Source: CAZPYD01 sp964590835 (GTDB lineage: Bacteria > Patescibacteriota > Minisyncoccia > JAHISW01 > Tagabacteraceae). From it: a stretch of 62,197 bases of DNA. The notes below the pieces were generated by a model. The model had not been told where the DNA came from and did not search any database. It worked only from the letters and a program-made list of their open reading frames with translations. The stretch covers positions 1 to 62,197 of the forward strand of contig CAZPYD010000001.1 of NCBI GenBank assembly GCA_964590835.1. The letters run 5' to 3'. Shown piece by piece: positions 31,509 through 40,806 of this stretch (positions are counted from its first letter, which is position 1; every line of letters starts with the position of its first letter). A program made the position numbers and the translations under genes.

Positions 31509-33617
31509 ATGAGGTATTTTATTTTTACATACGGTTGTGCCACTAATCATGCTGATTCTGAAAGGATTGCGCGCAAGCTAGATATGGATGGGTATGAACA
31601 ATCTTCTTCTGAAAAAGAAGCTGATTTGATAGTGCTTAATGCCTGTTCTGTAAGAAAATCTGCAATGGATAGAGTGTTTAGCAAGGCACATAAATATAAG
31701 AAAAACCCAAATAAAAAAGTTATTCTATGCGGTTGCGTACTAGACAATGAAAAGAAAAAATTTGAAGAAAAGGTGGACGAAATCTGGCACCCAGACGAAT
31801 ATTTTGATTTGGCTCCTGCTTATTCCAGCGAATTTACTGCATATATTCCTATCACCAAAGGCTGTGATAATTTTTGTTCATACTGTGCTGTGCCTTTTAC
31901 TCGCGGCCGCGAAAAATCTCACCCAGCAGGACAAATAGTTAAAGAAGTGAAAACTTTGATTAAAAATGGATATAAAGAAATTTGGCTACTTGGTCAAAAT
32001 GTAAACTCATATAATTCTCGTGGAATAGACTTTCCAGGTCTGCTTAAAAAAATAAACCAGCTTGAAGGCAAATTCTGGATACGCTTTACTTCCCCACATC
32101 CAAAAGACTTTTCAAACGAATTAATAAAAATAATCAAAACTTGCAACAAAGTTACTAAATATATCAACCTACCTGTTCAATCCGGCAACAACGAAATTCT
32201 TAAGAAAATGAATCGTCGCTACACCCGCGAACAATACATAAAACTAGTGAACAGAGTAAGAAAACAAATCCCAGATATATCTTTGTCTACTGATACTATC
32301 GTTGGTTTCCCAGGAGAAACAAGGAAGCATTTTTTAAACAGCATAGATTTGTATAAGCAGCTTAAATTTGATATGGCATTTATTTCTCAATACTCTCCGC
32401 GCCCAGGGACACTTTCTGCCACAACAATGAAAGACAATATCCCAAAAACAGAAAAAGTAAGACGAGACACACAACTAACAAATGTCCTTAAAAAAACAGC
32501 TTTGGAAAATAACAAAAAGCTAGTTGGGCAAACAGTGGAAGTTTTGATTGATAGCAAAACGGACAATAAATTATTGGGCCGTACAAACACCAACAAACTC
32601 ACCGAAATCCCTTCTGTTGGAGGTCCAACCTCCAACATTGGGAGGTTTGTTGAGGTGAAGATTGTTAAGGCTGAGCCATGGAAGCTGATTGGTGAATTGG
32701 CCCCTCAGAAGATAATTGCTGTTTTGGGGCCAACATCTTCTGGGAAGAGTGACTTAGCTGTGTTGATAGCGCAAAAATTTGGCAACATGGAAATAATTTC
32801 TGCTGACTCTAGACAGGTATACAAAAACATCCCTATCGGCACAGGTGCGGTAACCAAAAAAGAAATGGGCGGCATTAATCACCACTTGCTTAATTTTGTT
32901 AATCCTAAAAAAGTCTACACAGGAGGAGACTTTAAGAAAGATGCCGAGAAAGCTATTGATGAAATAATAGCAAAAAATAAACTACCGATTGTTTGCGGTG
33001 GTACTGGCTTTTATATAGATATACTCCTAAGTGGCAAAAATATACCGCAAGTAGAACCAGACTGGACACTACGTAAAAAACTAGATAAAAAAACCGCAGA
33101 AGAATTATTTAAAATTCTCAAAAAACTAAACTCTACTCGCGCCAAAAACATAGATCCAAAAAACAAACGCCGCCTTATCCGCGCAATAGAAATCGCAAAA
33201 CACACAAAAAATAAATTAGCATCGAAGCGAGGCTTCGACGCTAAGAGGAGATATGAGGTTTTGTATTTAGGGATTAAGCGAGACGAAAAAGAACTAAAAA
33301 AACTTATCGAAAAGCGCATTAAAAAAATGCTCCAGGTGGGCCTAATAAAAGAAGTAAAAGATCTAAAAGCCTCTGGTGTAAGCTGGAAAAGGATAAACGA
33401 ACTGGGGTTTGAATACAAATACCCTGTGCAATTTATCCGTGGAGAAATAACCAAGGAAGAAATGATAGAGCGAATGCTCATAGAAAACTATCAGTACGCC
33501 AAACGCCAAATGACCTGGTTTAAAAAGTATGCACCAGAAACTCATTGGGTAAAAAGAAAAAAAGCGGTCAGCATCGACGGCCAACCAGTTTTAAAACTCG
33601 TCAAAAAGTTTTTGTAA
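31509..33617 (+). CDS. Fused MiaB-MiaA: methylthiotransferase plus dimethylallyltransferase for tRNA A37
   Basis: One open frame of about 702 aa from the ATG at 31509 (MRYFIFTYGCATNHADS). Residues ~1-395 are MiaB: three cluster cysteines in YGCATNH, NACSVRK and CGCVLDN, radical-SAM ITKGCDNFCSYCAVPFTRG, and a TRAM-like end. Residues ~396-702 are MiaA: P-loop AVLGPTSSGKSDLA, SADSRQVYKNIPIGT, GGTGFYIDILL and a C-terminal KRQMTWFKK. MiaA adds isopentenyl to A37 and MiaB then thiomethylates it, so successive enzymes are joined. A REP-like palindrome at 33218-33242 is read in frame (ASKRGFDA). Confidence 0.93.
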   Translation: MRYFIFTYGCATNHADSERIARKLDMDGYEQSSSEKEADLIVLNACSVRKSAMDRVFSKAHKYKKNPNKKVILCGCVLDNEKKKFEEKVDEIWHPDEYFDLAPAYSSEFTAYIPITKGCDNFCSYCAVPFTRGREKSHPAGQIVKEVKTLIKNGYKEIWLLGQNVNSYNSRGIDFPGLLKKINQLEGKFWIRFTSPHPKDFSNELIKIIKTCNKVTKYINLPVQSGNNEILKKMNRRYTREQYIKLVNRVRKQIPDISLSTDTIVGFPGETRKHFLNSIDLYKQLKFDMAFISQYSPRPGTLSATTMKDNIPKTEKVRRDTQLTNVLKKTALENNKKLVGQTVEVLIDSKTDNKLLGRTNTNKLTEIPSVGGPTSNIGRFVEVKIVKAEPWKLIGELAPQKIIAVLGPTSSGKSDLAVLIAQKFGNMEIISADSRQVYKNIPIGTGAVTKKEMGGINHHLLNFVNPKKVYTGGDFKKDAEKAIDEIIAKNKLPIVCGGTGFYIDILLSGKNIPQVEPDWTLRKKLDKKTAEELFKILKKLNSTRAKNIDPKNKRRLIRAIEIAKHTKNKLASKRGFDAKRRYEVLYLGIKRDEKELKKLIEKRIKKMLQVGLIKEVKDLKASGVSWKRINELGFEYKYPVQFIRGEITKEEMIERMLIENYQYAKRQMTWFKKYAPETHWVKRKKAVSIDGQPVLKLVKKFL
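33218..33242. repeat. REP-like palindrome inside the miaA domain
   Basis: AGCaTCGAAGC-GAG-GCTTCGAcGCT, the same GAAGC-NNN-GCTTC design as the palindromes flanking the RAYT gene, translated in frame as ASKRGFDA within a helical region of MiaA. Confidence 0.7.
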
Positions 33618-33619
33618 AT

Positions 33620-34744
33620 TTAACTATTATTCGTCACAAAATCTTCTACTGCACGCATAGTCTGAAAAGCCTGAGTCTTTTTGTCTTGGCCGTTGTTAAA
33701 ATATTGATTAAAATCAGCTTCGCCAATAAATGCAGTGGCTCGCTTGAGGTCTTTGGATGCTTGAATAAATAAATCTGCAGAATCTTTTATTTCATTTACT
33801 CTCCCCTCAAAACCTACTGGAGTCCTATTTACTCGCAAATCTTCTGCCTTTTCATAAACCTCACTTAACAAAACTTCTGCATTGTCTATATAAGAAAAAG
33901 CTGCAACATCATTTGATTTGTTTATTTCATCAATGGCAGAATTGAGATAAGTATTACTCTTTTTAAGCATGCTCACATATACCCCCACCTCGTTTACAAA
34001 CTTAGCAAGCTGCTCTTGCTGAGCTTTTAATTCCAACTCTCTTGCTCTTCTCTGCTCTTCTTCTATTTGAGCCTGGTTTTGGGTTATTTGCTCTTGAGAT
34101 GTTTTCAATAATTCTTTTGTAGAATTTAAAGCTTGTTCTGTTTGATTCTTTTGAGAAACTGTCTGTTGAAGCTGAGACTCTACAGTACTTTTTTCTCTTT
34201 CTACTCGACTCTTGGCCTGTTCTACTGATTTTATATTTTGCTTAAGACCAGAGATTTCGTTAGCTATTTCTTTTTCAGAAGAATCCACAAGCTGGCTAGC
34301 CTGCCTATATAGCTCGAGTGCTTCATTATAAAATTTAAACTCTTGGTCAAAAACAAACTCACTACTATTAAGTAAAACCTCCACACTAAACCAATCTTCT
34401 TTTTCAGCAGCTTCAAAAGCCTTTAAGTAACTTTCTTCAGCAAACAAAAACCCTCGGGTTCTATCTACCTGTGATGCGATATCTATATTTTCCGGATTTG
34501 TTTCTTTTAATTTATTATACAAAACCAAGGCAGCTGTATAGTTACCCCCTTCTAATTCTGTGCTGGCTGTTTTTTCCATTTTTTGAAAACTATATCTTTG
34601 AGCTAAGCCAGTAGCATATATAGCAATAGCAATAATAGCAACAAAAAGTACTATCATTACAACAACATCCTTTATGGGCCACCTATGACCTTCTTCTGTT
34701 GTTTCTTCAGCGGGTTTTATGTCGTTTATTTTTTCTATATCCAT
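33620..34744 (-). CDS. Membrane-anchored coiled-coil protein
   Basis: 374 aa. A cytosolic N-terminal tail, one transmembrane helix (VVVMIVLFVAIIAIAIYATG, residues ~27-46), a TPR-like helical segment (GGNYTAALVLYNKLKETNPE), a long coiled coil (about residues 155-250, Gln/Glu/Lys rich) and a helical C-terminal domain. No enzyme motif. Architecture suggests an envelope spacer or scaffold. It converges with the miaB-miaA gene, with stops two bases apart. Confidence 0.75.
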   Translation of the reverse strand: MDIEKINDIKPAEETTEEGHRWPIKDVVVMIVLFVAIIAIAIYATGLAQRYSFQKMEKTASTELEGGNYTAALVLYNKLKETNPENIDIASQVDRTRGFLFAEESYLKAFEAAEKEDWFSVEVLLNSSEFVFDQEFKFYNEALELYRQASQLVDSSEKEIANEISGLKQNIKSVEQAKSRVEREKSTVESQLQQTVSQKNQTEQALNSTKELLKTSQEQITQNQAQIEEEQRRARELELKAQQEQLAKFVNEVGVYVSMLKKSNTYLNSAIDEINKSNDVAAFSYIDNAEVLLSEVYEKAEDLRVNRTPVGFEGRVNEIKDSADLFIQASKDLKRATAFIGEADFNQYFNNGQDKKTQAFQTMRAVEDFVTNNS

Positions 34745-34803
34745 ATTTCTATATCTTTATTATATCAAATATAGAAAAAACAAAAAACTAAACTGTGTAT
34801 AAA

Positions 34804-36090
34804 TTACTGTTGTGTAGCACTTTCACCAGCCAAACGACCGGTACTCCAGCATATTTGCAAATTATATCCGCCGGTTGGTCCATCTATATCAATTACCTCC
34901 CCGGCAAAATATAAATTATCTATTAGTTTTGACTTCATTGTATTAGGGTCTATCTCGCTTAGCTTAACTCCGCCAGATGTCACAATCGCCTTTCTATAGC
35001 CAGTTAGTTTTTTCACTCTTATCTCAAATTCTTTCATGAGGTGAACGAGTCTGTTTCTTTCTTCTTTAGTAATGTCGCTTACTTTTTTGGCAGAAGGAAT
35101 ACCTGAAAGCTCTATAACAAGAGGGATGAGTTTTTTAGGCAGTAGTTTATCTAAAATATTCCTGTACATTTTTTTACTCCCCTCTTCAAAATCTCGCTGA
35201 ATTCTTTTATCCAATTTTTCAAAACTAAGCGCTGGCTTAAAATCAATTTTTATTTTTATGGCGCCCGGAAAAGCTTTGCCGATGTTTTTACTCATATCTA
35301 AAATAATCGGCCCACTCATGCCGTCGGCAGTAAATAGAGCCTCACCAAACCTGGAGTCTATTTTTTTATCGTTTTTCCAAACACTAATTTCAACATTTTT
35401 TAGACTTAGCCCTTCAAGCTGCTTAGTCCAAAGCTTTTCTTCTGTAATAACTGGAGTCAGTGCCGGCGCAAGATCTTCTATGGTGTGCCCCATTTTCTTA
35501 GCCCAAACATAACCCTCGCCGGTAGAACCAGTAAATGAGTAAGATTTGCCACCTGTACATATTATGTATTTACCCGCCTTTATTTTCCGCCCATTTGCAA
35601 GAACAAGTTTTTCTATTTTGCCGTCTTTTTCACCTTGACCTTGCCCCGCCTGGCGGGGTAAAGCGGGGTAAACAAACCTTTTTACCTTGGCATCCAGCTC
35701 CAGGGCTACTTTATTTTTTTTCAAATATCTTTTTAGCGCATTTAAAACATGAAGTGAGTTATCACTCGCAGGGAAAACTCTATTCCCTCTTTCTGTTTTT
35801 GTTTTTACACTTCTTTCATTAAAAAATCTGATGGTCTCTTTTGGGCCAAATTTAAAAAATGACGACAAAAGAAATTTGCCGTTTTTGCCATAAACCTGGA
35901 CCATCTCTCGCACATCTTCTGTGTCGTTTGTAATATTGCAACGCCCTTTGCCTGTTAACAAAAGCTTGTTGCCAAGAGTATTGTTTTTTTCTATCAAAAC
36001 AACGCGCGCGCCAAGCTCAGCCGCTCTACCCGCGGCCATCAACCCGGCAGGTCCACCACCAATTACTGCTATGTCATAATCTTCGTTCAT
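34804..36090 (-). CDS. NAD(P)/FAD-dependent oxidoreductase, HI0933/BaiN-like
   Basis: 428 aa. The FAD-binding N-terminus (DIAVIGGGPAGLMAAGRAAE), the family block NKLLLTGKGRCNITN, IICTGGKSYSFTGSTGEGY, and the C-terminal GEVIDIDGPTGGYNLQICWS match the HI0933 flavoprotein family, whose in vivo substrate is mostly unknown. A short palindrome (about 35643-35659, CCCCGCC-T-GGCGGGG) is translated in frame as part of YPALPRQAGQGQGEKDGK, an insertion between strands that looks tolerated rather than functional. Repeat A copy 3 lies just upstream of its start. Confidence 0.9.
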   Translation of the reverse strand: MNEDYDIAVIGGGPAGLMAAGRAAELGARVVLIEKNNTLGNKLLLTGKGRCNITNDTEDVREMVQVYGKNGKFLLSSFFKFGPKETIRFFNERSVKTKTERGNRVFPASDNSLHVLNALKRYLKKNKVALELDAKVKRFVYPALPRQAGQGQGEKDGKIEKLVLANGRKIKAGKYIICTGGKSYSFTGSTGEGYVWAKKMGHTIEDLAPALTPVITEEKLWTKQLEGLSLKNVEISVWKNDKKIDSRFGEALFTADGMSGPIILDMSKNIGKAFPGAIKIKIDFKPALSFEKLDKRIQRDFEEGSKKMYRNILDKLLPKKLIPLVIELSGIPSAKKVSDITKEERNRLVHLMKEFEIRVKKLTGYRKAIVTSGGVKLSEIDPNTMKSKLIDNLYFAGEVIDIDGPTGGYNLQICWSTGRLAGESATQQ

Positions 36091-36125
36091 ATCTTGTAAT
36101 TTAATAAATATATAAAAAGAAAAAA

Positions 36126-36212
36126 GGCGAGATATGTGTTTTTCGTTAAGCGGAACGACTATAATTTTCTATTCTTGGATGCAAAGAGAGAAAAGGGGGT
36201 TTGTGAGGTTGA
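36126..36212. repeat. Dispersed element A, copy 3 (5'-truncated)
   Basis: Only the right-hand part of the element survives: GCGAGATATGTGTTTTTCG, the TCGTT/AACGA hairpin, the CTTGGATGCAAAGAGAGAAA block and a degenerate right arm. The left arm is gone. It fills most of the gap between typA and the flavoprotein gene. Confidence 0.8.
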
Positions 36213-36250
36213 AGGAGTTTAAGTTTGTTTATTTTAATAACACCTAAATA

Positions 36251-38038
36251 TTATACCTCTCCTTGGCGCTTCACCCTAATTCTTTCTACCTCTGTAAGGT
36301 ATTTTTTGCGAAGGCGAACATTTTTAGGGGTTACTTCCAAATATTCGTCATCTGCCATAATCTCCAACCCGCTTTCGATAGTAATCGGAGTTGGCGGTGT
36401 TAGCGTGATATTTTCGTCAGAGCCACTCGCACGCATGTTTGTCAGCTGCTTACCTTTTGTGGGGTTTACTTTCATTTCTTCACCTTTAGCTGTATTCCCA
36501 ACCACCATACCTTCATATACTTCTGTGTTTGCACCAATATACAAAGTACCTCTAGTTTGTAAATTCGCCAAAGAAAACCCAAGGGCTTTCCCTGTAGCCA
36601 TAGATGTCATAGAGCCCACCTGGCGCTTTTTCACTTCACCAGCATAAGGTTTAAACCCAATTACTCTACTTGCAAAAATACCTTCACCTTTTGTATCTAC
36701 CACAAACTGTCCACGATAGCCCAAGAGTCCACGAGTAGGCNNNNNNNNNNNAATCCTTACCCTATCACCATCTTGCTTCATGTTTGTCATAATAACCGCT
36801 CTTTTGGAAAGCCTTTCAATCACAACACCTTGTGCATCAAGCGGTACATCTACAGTGACTTCTTCATACGGCTCACTTTTTACTCCATCAATTTCTTTAA
36901 TAATCACTTGTGGCTGAGACACTTGCACTTCATATCCTTCACGGCGCATGTTTTCAAGAAGCACTGCAATATGCAGCTCACCACGGCCACACACTTTCAT
37001 ATTATCGCCATCAAAATCAATTTTTAGTCCCACATTTACCTCAAGCTCTTTTTCAAGGCGTGCCCTAATCTGTCTGCTGGTTACAAACTTTCCATCTTGA
37101 CCGGCAAAAGGCGAACTATTTACTAAAAAATTAAGAGCAATAGTCGGTTCGTCCACACTAATAGCGGGAAGTGGTTCTGTTTCTTCTGTGTCACAAATAG
37201 TGTCACCAATATAGATATTCGGCAGACCGGCAATCATCACAATATCACCTGCACTAGCCTTGTCCACCTCCTTTCTGTTTAATCCTTCAAAAGTAAAAAG
37301 CTTGGTTATCTTTCCTTTTTCAATTTCACTGTTTGGTTTTTTAACTATCAGGTTTTGTCCATCAGTCAGCTCCCCTTCATAAACACGACAAATAGCCATT
37401 CTGCCAAGGAAATTATCGTATCCAAGGTTAAAAGGTTGTACCTTTAGTGGACTTTCTATTTCGCTAGGAGCCGATGGTACACGCTCCAAAATACAATCCA
37501 AAAGTGGTTCAAGATTCTCTTGAGGGTCGTCAGCATTTTTCATAGCCACACCGTCTTTAGATATACAATATATAGTTTCAAAATCTAGCTGCTCATCTGT
37601 AGCACCAAGCTCAAAAAATAGCTCAAAAACTTCGTCGTGAGCACGAGCCGGATTAGCAGAAGGCTTGTCTATTTTATTTAAAACCACGATAGGTTTGTGG
37701 CCCAGCTCTAGAGACTTTTTAAGTACGAATCTAGTCTGTGGCATTGGACCTTCTTGCGCATCCACAATAAGAACCACGGAATCGATAGACCTAAGCACAC
37801 GCTCCACCTCCGAACCAAAATCGGCGTGCCCTGGAGTATCCACAATATTTATTTTTGTGTCTTTATAATTTACAGAAGTATTTTTGGAATAAATAGTAAT
37901 ACCACGCTCTTGTTCTAGAGTGTTGCTGTCCATTGTTACTCCTTCATCCGCCATGCCAGTTTCTTGCATGATAGCGTCAGTCAAAGTAGTTTTACCATGA
38001 TCCACATGGGCTATAATTGCGATATTTCTAATTTCCAT
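36251..38038 (-). CDS. typA: Translational GTPase TypA/BipA
   Basis: 595 aa. GTPase motifs AHVDHGKTTLTDA, DTPGHADFGSEVER and VVLNKIDKPSANP; BipA-specific downstream domains including PTRGLLGYRGQF and the C-terminal YLEVTPKNVRLRK. It binds ribosomes under stress and helps large-subunit assembly. An 11-base N run interrupts the coding sequence, but the reading frame on both sides is consistent and the four missing residues fit the family (normally EFxI-like before PTRGL). Confidence 0.96.
   Translation of the reverse strand: MEIRNIAIIAHVDHGKTTLTDAIMQETGMADEGVTMDSNTLEQERGITIYSKNTSVNYKDTKINIVDTPGHADFGSEVERVLRSIDSVVLIVDAQEGPMPQTRFVLKKSLELGHKPIVVLNKIDKPSANPARAHDEVFELFFELGATDEQLDFETIYCISKDGVAMKNADDPQENLEPLLDCILERVPSAPSEIESPLKVQPFNLGYDNFLGRMAICRVYEGELTDGQNLIVKKPNSEIEKGKITKLFTFEGLNRKEVDKASAGDIVMIAGLPNIYIGDTICDTEETEPLPAISVDEPTIALNFLVNSSPFAGQDGKFVTSRQIRARLEKELEVNVGLKIDFDGDNMKVCGRGELHIAVLLENMRREGYEVQVSQPQVIIKEIDGVKSEPYEEVTVDVPLDAQGVVIERLSKRAVIMTNMKQDGDRVRIXXXXPTRGLLGYRGQFVVDTKGEGIFASRVIGFKPYAGEVKKRQVGSMTSMATGKALGFSLANLQTRGTLYIGANTEVYEGMVVGNTAKGEEMKVNPTKGKQLTNMRASGSDENITLTPPTPITIESGLEIMADDEYLEVTPKNVRLRKKYLTEVERIRVKRQGEV
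36741..36751. other. Assembly gap (11 N) inside typA
   Basis: Eleven unresolved bases between two in-frame halves of typA. The gap length agrees with the protein family, so the gene is probably intact. Confidence 0.98.
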
Positions 38039-38167
38039 AATTGCTAAAATTTTTATTAAAAAAATCCCCCCAAAGGGAGAAGTGTTAAGTAAGTTTTTGA
38101 TTGTTTAACTATACTACACTAGGTCAAAAAAGTAAAGAGACGAATAATCCAATAAACTTATAAAAAT

Positions 38168-38209
38168 AAAAAACAGGGGGTTTTAACAATCAAAACTCCC
38201 CTGTTTTAA
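38168..38209 (-). terminator. Terminator of the 38224-38700 gene
   Basis: AAAACAGGGGgTTTT...AAAActCCCCTGTTTT hairpin with T-rich flank on the minus strand. Confidence 0.85.
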
Positions 38210-38223
38210 GATTTTAAAAATCT

Positions 38224-38700
38224 TTAGATTTGCATTTCATGTTTTTCGATCCGTTTATCTGCTTTCAGAAAAGCGAGCATTCTAATGGCAGCGAGGATAA
38301 TTTCTGATATTGCTTCATCTGCCCGTCCTTTTGCACCTGAAGCAACTACTGATATCCCATCACGAGTAGCTCCACCAGGATAAAGAAACTCACCTTCTTT
38401 CAAGCACCAGGGACGAGTTGCAACAACAGTATTCGTTGACTCACCTTCCCTTATAACCACATCTAGTTTCTTTTCAGCAACTTCCACAAATCTGCCGACA
38501 TCTCCCCAACTTGACAACCATCTTTCTTTGGGTTCTTCACCCAATTGAAAATTAATTGGGGTTTCGATCCCAGGTCCCGTAACAAAACCCATCACCCACT
38601 TTGGTCCCCAGGTCGCTCCCTTTACGTCTAAAATCTTTAAAACACTTGGTTCTGCCAACAAAACCGCTTTCTTTACCAAATCAAAAGTTAAGATACTCAT
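38224..38700 (-). CDS. Protein of unknown function, possibly GlcG/HbpS-like fold (158 aa)
   Basis: Good ribosome site (AAGGGAG) before MSILTFDLVKKAVLLAEPS. The C-terminal part YPGGATRDGISVVASGAKGR followed by ADEAISEIILAAIRML resembles the glycine-rich core and final helix of GlcG/HbpS (DUF336) proteins, but the remainder (GPKWVMGFVTGPGIETPINF) is not diagnostic. One cysteine. Own promoter (38765-38793) and terminator. Confidence 0.55.
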   Translation of the reverse strand: MSILTFDLVKKAVLLAEPSVLKILDVKGATWGPKWVMGFVTGPGIETPINFQLGEEPKERWLSSWGDVGRFVEVAEKKLDVVIREGESTNTVVATRPWCLKEGEFLYPGGATRDGISVVASGAKGRADEAISEIILAAIRMLAFLKADKRIEKHEMQI

Positions 38701-38764
38701 TTTACGTCTCCCTTCTTGTTTGATTTTAAAATATTACTTTCTGCTTCTTTCTTAATCTAAAACA

Positions 38765-38793
38765 ATAGTATCACATTAAAAACACTGTGTCAA
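38765..38793 (-). promoter_or_regulatory. Sigma-70-type promoter for the 38224-38700 gene
   Basis: On the minus strand TTGACA (38788-38793), 17 bases, TACTAT (38765-38770). Confidence 0.75.
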
Positions 38794-38795
38794 TG

Positions 38796-39281
38796 TTAAA
38801 ATAATGCGAAGATTAAATAACCCATCATTACTAAAATAAGAATAGCTTTTAGGAGTGTTCCAACCACTATTCCTGCAAATGCACCTAGGGCAGATTTTAG
38901 TGCCTGGTTTGAATTTTTCTGAGCATATAGCTCACCTAAGAATGCGCCAAAAATAGGGCCTACAATTAAACCAATCGGGCCCAAAGTAATGGCACCCACA
39001 AAGGCCCCCACAAACACACCCAACACGCCGTATTTACTCGCCTTGTTTGTCTTAGCTCCAAGTAGTGGTGCTACAACATCCAACAAGGCCGAAAGAAAAA
39101 CCAGCCCCAAAAATACTAAAATCAAAATAATAGATATTTCTTCAAAACCTGTGTACCAGGCATAGATAAACAGCCCCAGCCATGCCAAAGGCGCCCCCGG
39201 CAAAAGCGGCAAAGCCACACCCAAAAGCCCAACAAGCATAAGCGCAAAAGCCAAAATTATTATTAAAATTAAATTTGTCAT
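38796..39281 (-). CDS. DUF456 family membrane protein
   Basis: 161 aa with four to five helices and the Gly-rich family core (LLGVALPLLPGAPLAWLGLF, KYGVLGVFVGAFVGAITLGP, GLIVGPIFGAFLGELYA). Function of the family unknown. The downstream gene's -35 element overlaps its stop region. Confidence 0.9.
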   Translation of the reverse strand: MTNLILIIILAFALMLVGLLGVALPLLPGAPLAWLGLFIYAWYTGFEEISIILILVFLGLVFLSALLDVVAPLLGAKTNKASKYGVLGVFVGAFVGAITLGPIGLIVGPIFGAFLGELYAQKNSNQALKSALGAFAGIVVGTLLKAILILVMMGYLIFALF

Positions 39282-39313
39282 GTATTTATTATAAAATAAA
39301 ACCCCACAAAAAG

Positions 39314-39343
39314 AAAAGCCACCCTGTTTCTAGGGCGGCTTTT
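39314..39343 (-). terminator. Terminator of the radical SAM gene
   Basis: AAAAGCCACCCT / AGGGCGGCTTTT hairpin; the minus-strand tail is CTTTTTGTGGGG, short but T-rich. Confidence 0.7.
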
Positions 39344-39364
39344 GAGTAAAAGATACTCTTAAAA

Positions 39365-40447
39365 TTAGCAGTGAACATATTCTGAGTGTCTGTTCTGGAC
39401 AAGACCTTTGTTTGAGTGAATCAAGTTGAAAATATCAACCACTTTCCCGTCTTCATCAACAACCCGGCAATCACTCATGGGATTACCAAGATCCACTTCG
39501 CCGATTGATTTATGAACAAAACCTCTATTATCAATGACCAGGGTATACAGCTTCCGAGGACCAAAATCAACCAAGTGGGGGAAAATTTCTTCCACCTGTT
39601 TTTCGCTTAAGACAGAGGTTGTGTCCTTTTTGGCCCAGCCGTTTAATATAAGTGGCTCCAAAACCAAAGAGAAGCCAAACTTCTCTGCAAAAGGGATGAT
39701 GTTTTCTTTTACATCCTTAAAATTAGCGGGTGTACAAAGCGTCTCCAAAAGCAGATCTTTCCCGGGAGAAAAACCAGCCATCCTCAAGAGATTTAGTCCT
39801 TTAGGGGCATAGACAGTTCTTGGTCTCCCGTCATTACCGCGGACAACAAACCCAGCATATGAATATTTATTTCTTGTACCGGTCAGTTTGTCGTTGAGTC
39901 CAGGATATGTTGACCAGATCTTATGAATCAAAGTCACCCCAAGCTCTTTTATAGCTTTAGCGAATTGAAATGGGGTCATACCTGTATGTTTTTTACACTG
40001 CTTTTTATTGCAAAAAACAATACCATTGGTATAAACCACCCAGTTCATATCCATTTCTTTTATAAACTTGGCGATCTGCAAAAACTTAGGGTCAATTGTA
40101 GGTTCACCAGCGCCTGGGGTATACACAACTCTAGCGCCTATTTTCTTTGCCTGTCTTATGATTTCTTTTATCTGATCAAGAGTTAGTTCTCCATCTGCAG
40201 TGGCGTCGCCACAATAGCATTTAGGACAAGAAGCATTGCACCTTTTTGAAAGAAACAAATCAAGCTCCAAAATACTTAAGCAACCATCACTCAAACTTTC
40301 AATCAAAGAATAGGGCAATTTAGTTCTTCTCAAAAACCCTCCATGGCCAAAATCAAAATCAATTTTCATATTACTTGCAATTACATTAAATATATCTTTT
40401 GATTTGTAGTTGAGCGATCTTATTACATCAAGAATATTTTTCTCCAC
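39365..40447 (-). CDS. Radical SAM protein (360 aa)
   Basis: Start placed at GTG 40447, six bases after AAGGAG; the longer reading begins at TTG with no site. The SAM cluster motif is KRCNASCPKCYCGDATADGE (C-x3-C-x2-C), followed by RVVYTPGAGEPTIDP, the equivalent of the GGE motif. A second cysteine set (FCNKKQCKKH, TLCTPANF, SDCRVV, and the terminal HC) could hold auxiliary clusters as in SPASM-type proteins. No obvious peptide substrate gene nearby. Target unknown. Confidence 0.85.
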   Translation of the reverse strand: MEKNILDVIRSLNYKSKDIFNVIASNMKIDFDFGHGGFLRRTKLPYSLIESLSDGCLSILELDLFLSKRCNASCPKCYCGDATADGELTLDQIKEIIRQAKKIGARVVYTPGAGEPTIDPKFLQIAKFIKEMDMNWVVYTNGIVFCNKKQCKKHTGMTPFQFAKAIKELGVTLIHKIWSTYPGLNDKLTGTRNKYSYAGFVVRGNDGRPRTVYAPKGLNLLRMAGFSPGKDLLLETLCTPANFKDVKENIIPFAEKFGFSLVLEPLILNGWAKKDTTSVLSEKQVEEIFPHLVDFGPRKLYTLVIDNRGFVHKSIGEVDLGNPMSDCRVVDEDGKVVDIFNLIHSNKGLVQNRHSEYVHC

Positions 40448-40536
40448 GACCCTCTCCTTTTTATTTATTATTTTCAAAAAACTTACATTAATTTGATTAT
40501 CATTATGTAATTATTTTTAAAAAAAGTCAATGGGAA

Positions 40537-40756
40537 ATGGTGGAGGGAATCGGTCATTCTCGTGATTCAAACTATTAATAAAAAACAATACTCAATTGTT
40601 TTTTATAGGGAATCGGTCACGAATCACTAAGTCTTTTGTTCGTCCTGCGGACTCCAAAAGCCAAAGTGTTCGCGACCCCGGCTCGGCGACCGTGCGTCGC
40701 TCGCTTCACTCGCCGACGACGGTGCCCGCCTCCGCCTTTCGATTCCCTCACCACTG
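40537..40756 (-). mobile_element. tRNA-Trp downstream module with T-arm copies
   Basis: Read along the tRNA strand after the terminator: an inverted copy of the tRNA-Trp T-arm (40740-40754), a GC-rich core (about 40655-40738) shared with the tRNA-Tyr module, the ACACTTTGGCTTTTGGAG stretch shared with tRNA-Gln, then two direct T-arm copies, each preceded by TGACC (40607-40619 and 40539-40556). The outermost copy matches the tRNA exactly over 14 bases (40539-40552 = 40811-40824). An AAAACAATACTCAATTGTTTT hairpin lies between the direct copies. No ORF. Confidence 0.65.
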
Positions 40757-40757
40757 T

Positions 40758-40803
40758 AAAACAGTAAAACCCCAGTGCATACGCACCGGGGTTTTACTGT
40801 TTT
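40758..40803 (-). terminator. tRNA-Trp terminator
   Basis: Long hairpin AAAACAGTAAAACCCC / GGGGTTTTACTGTTTT directly behind the tRNA. Confidence 0.8.
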
Positions 40804-40806
40804 AAG

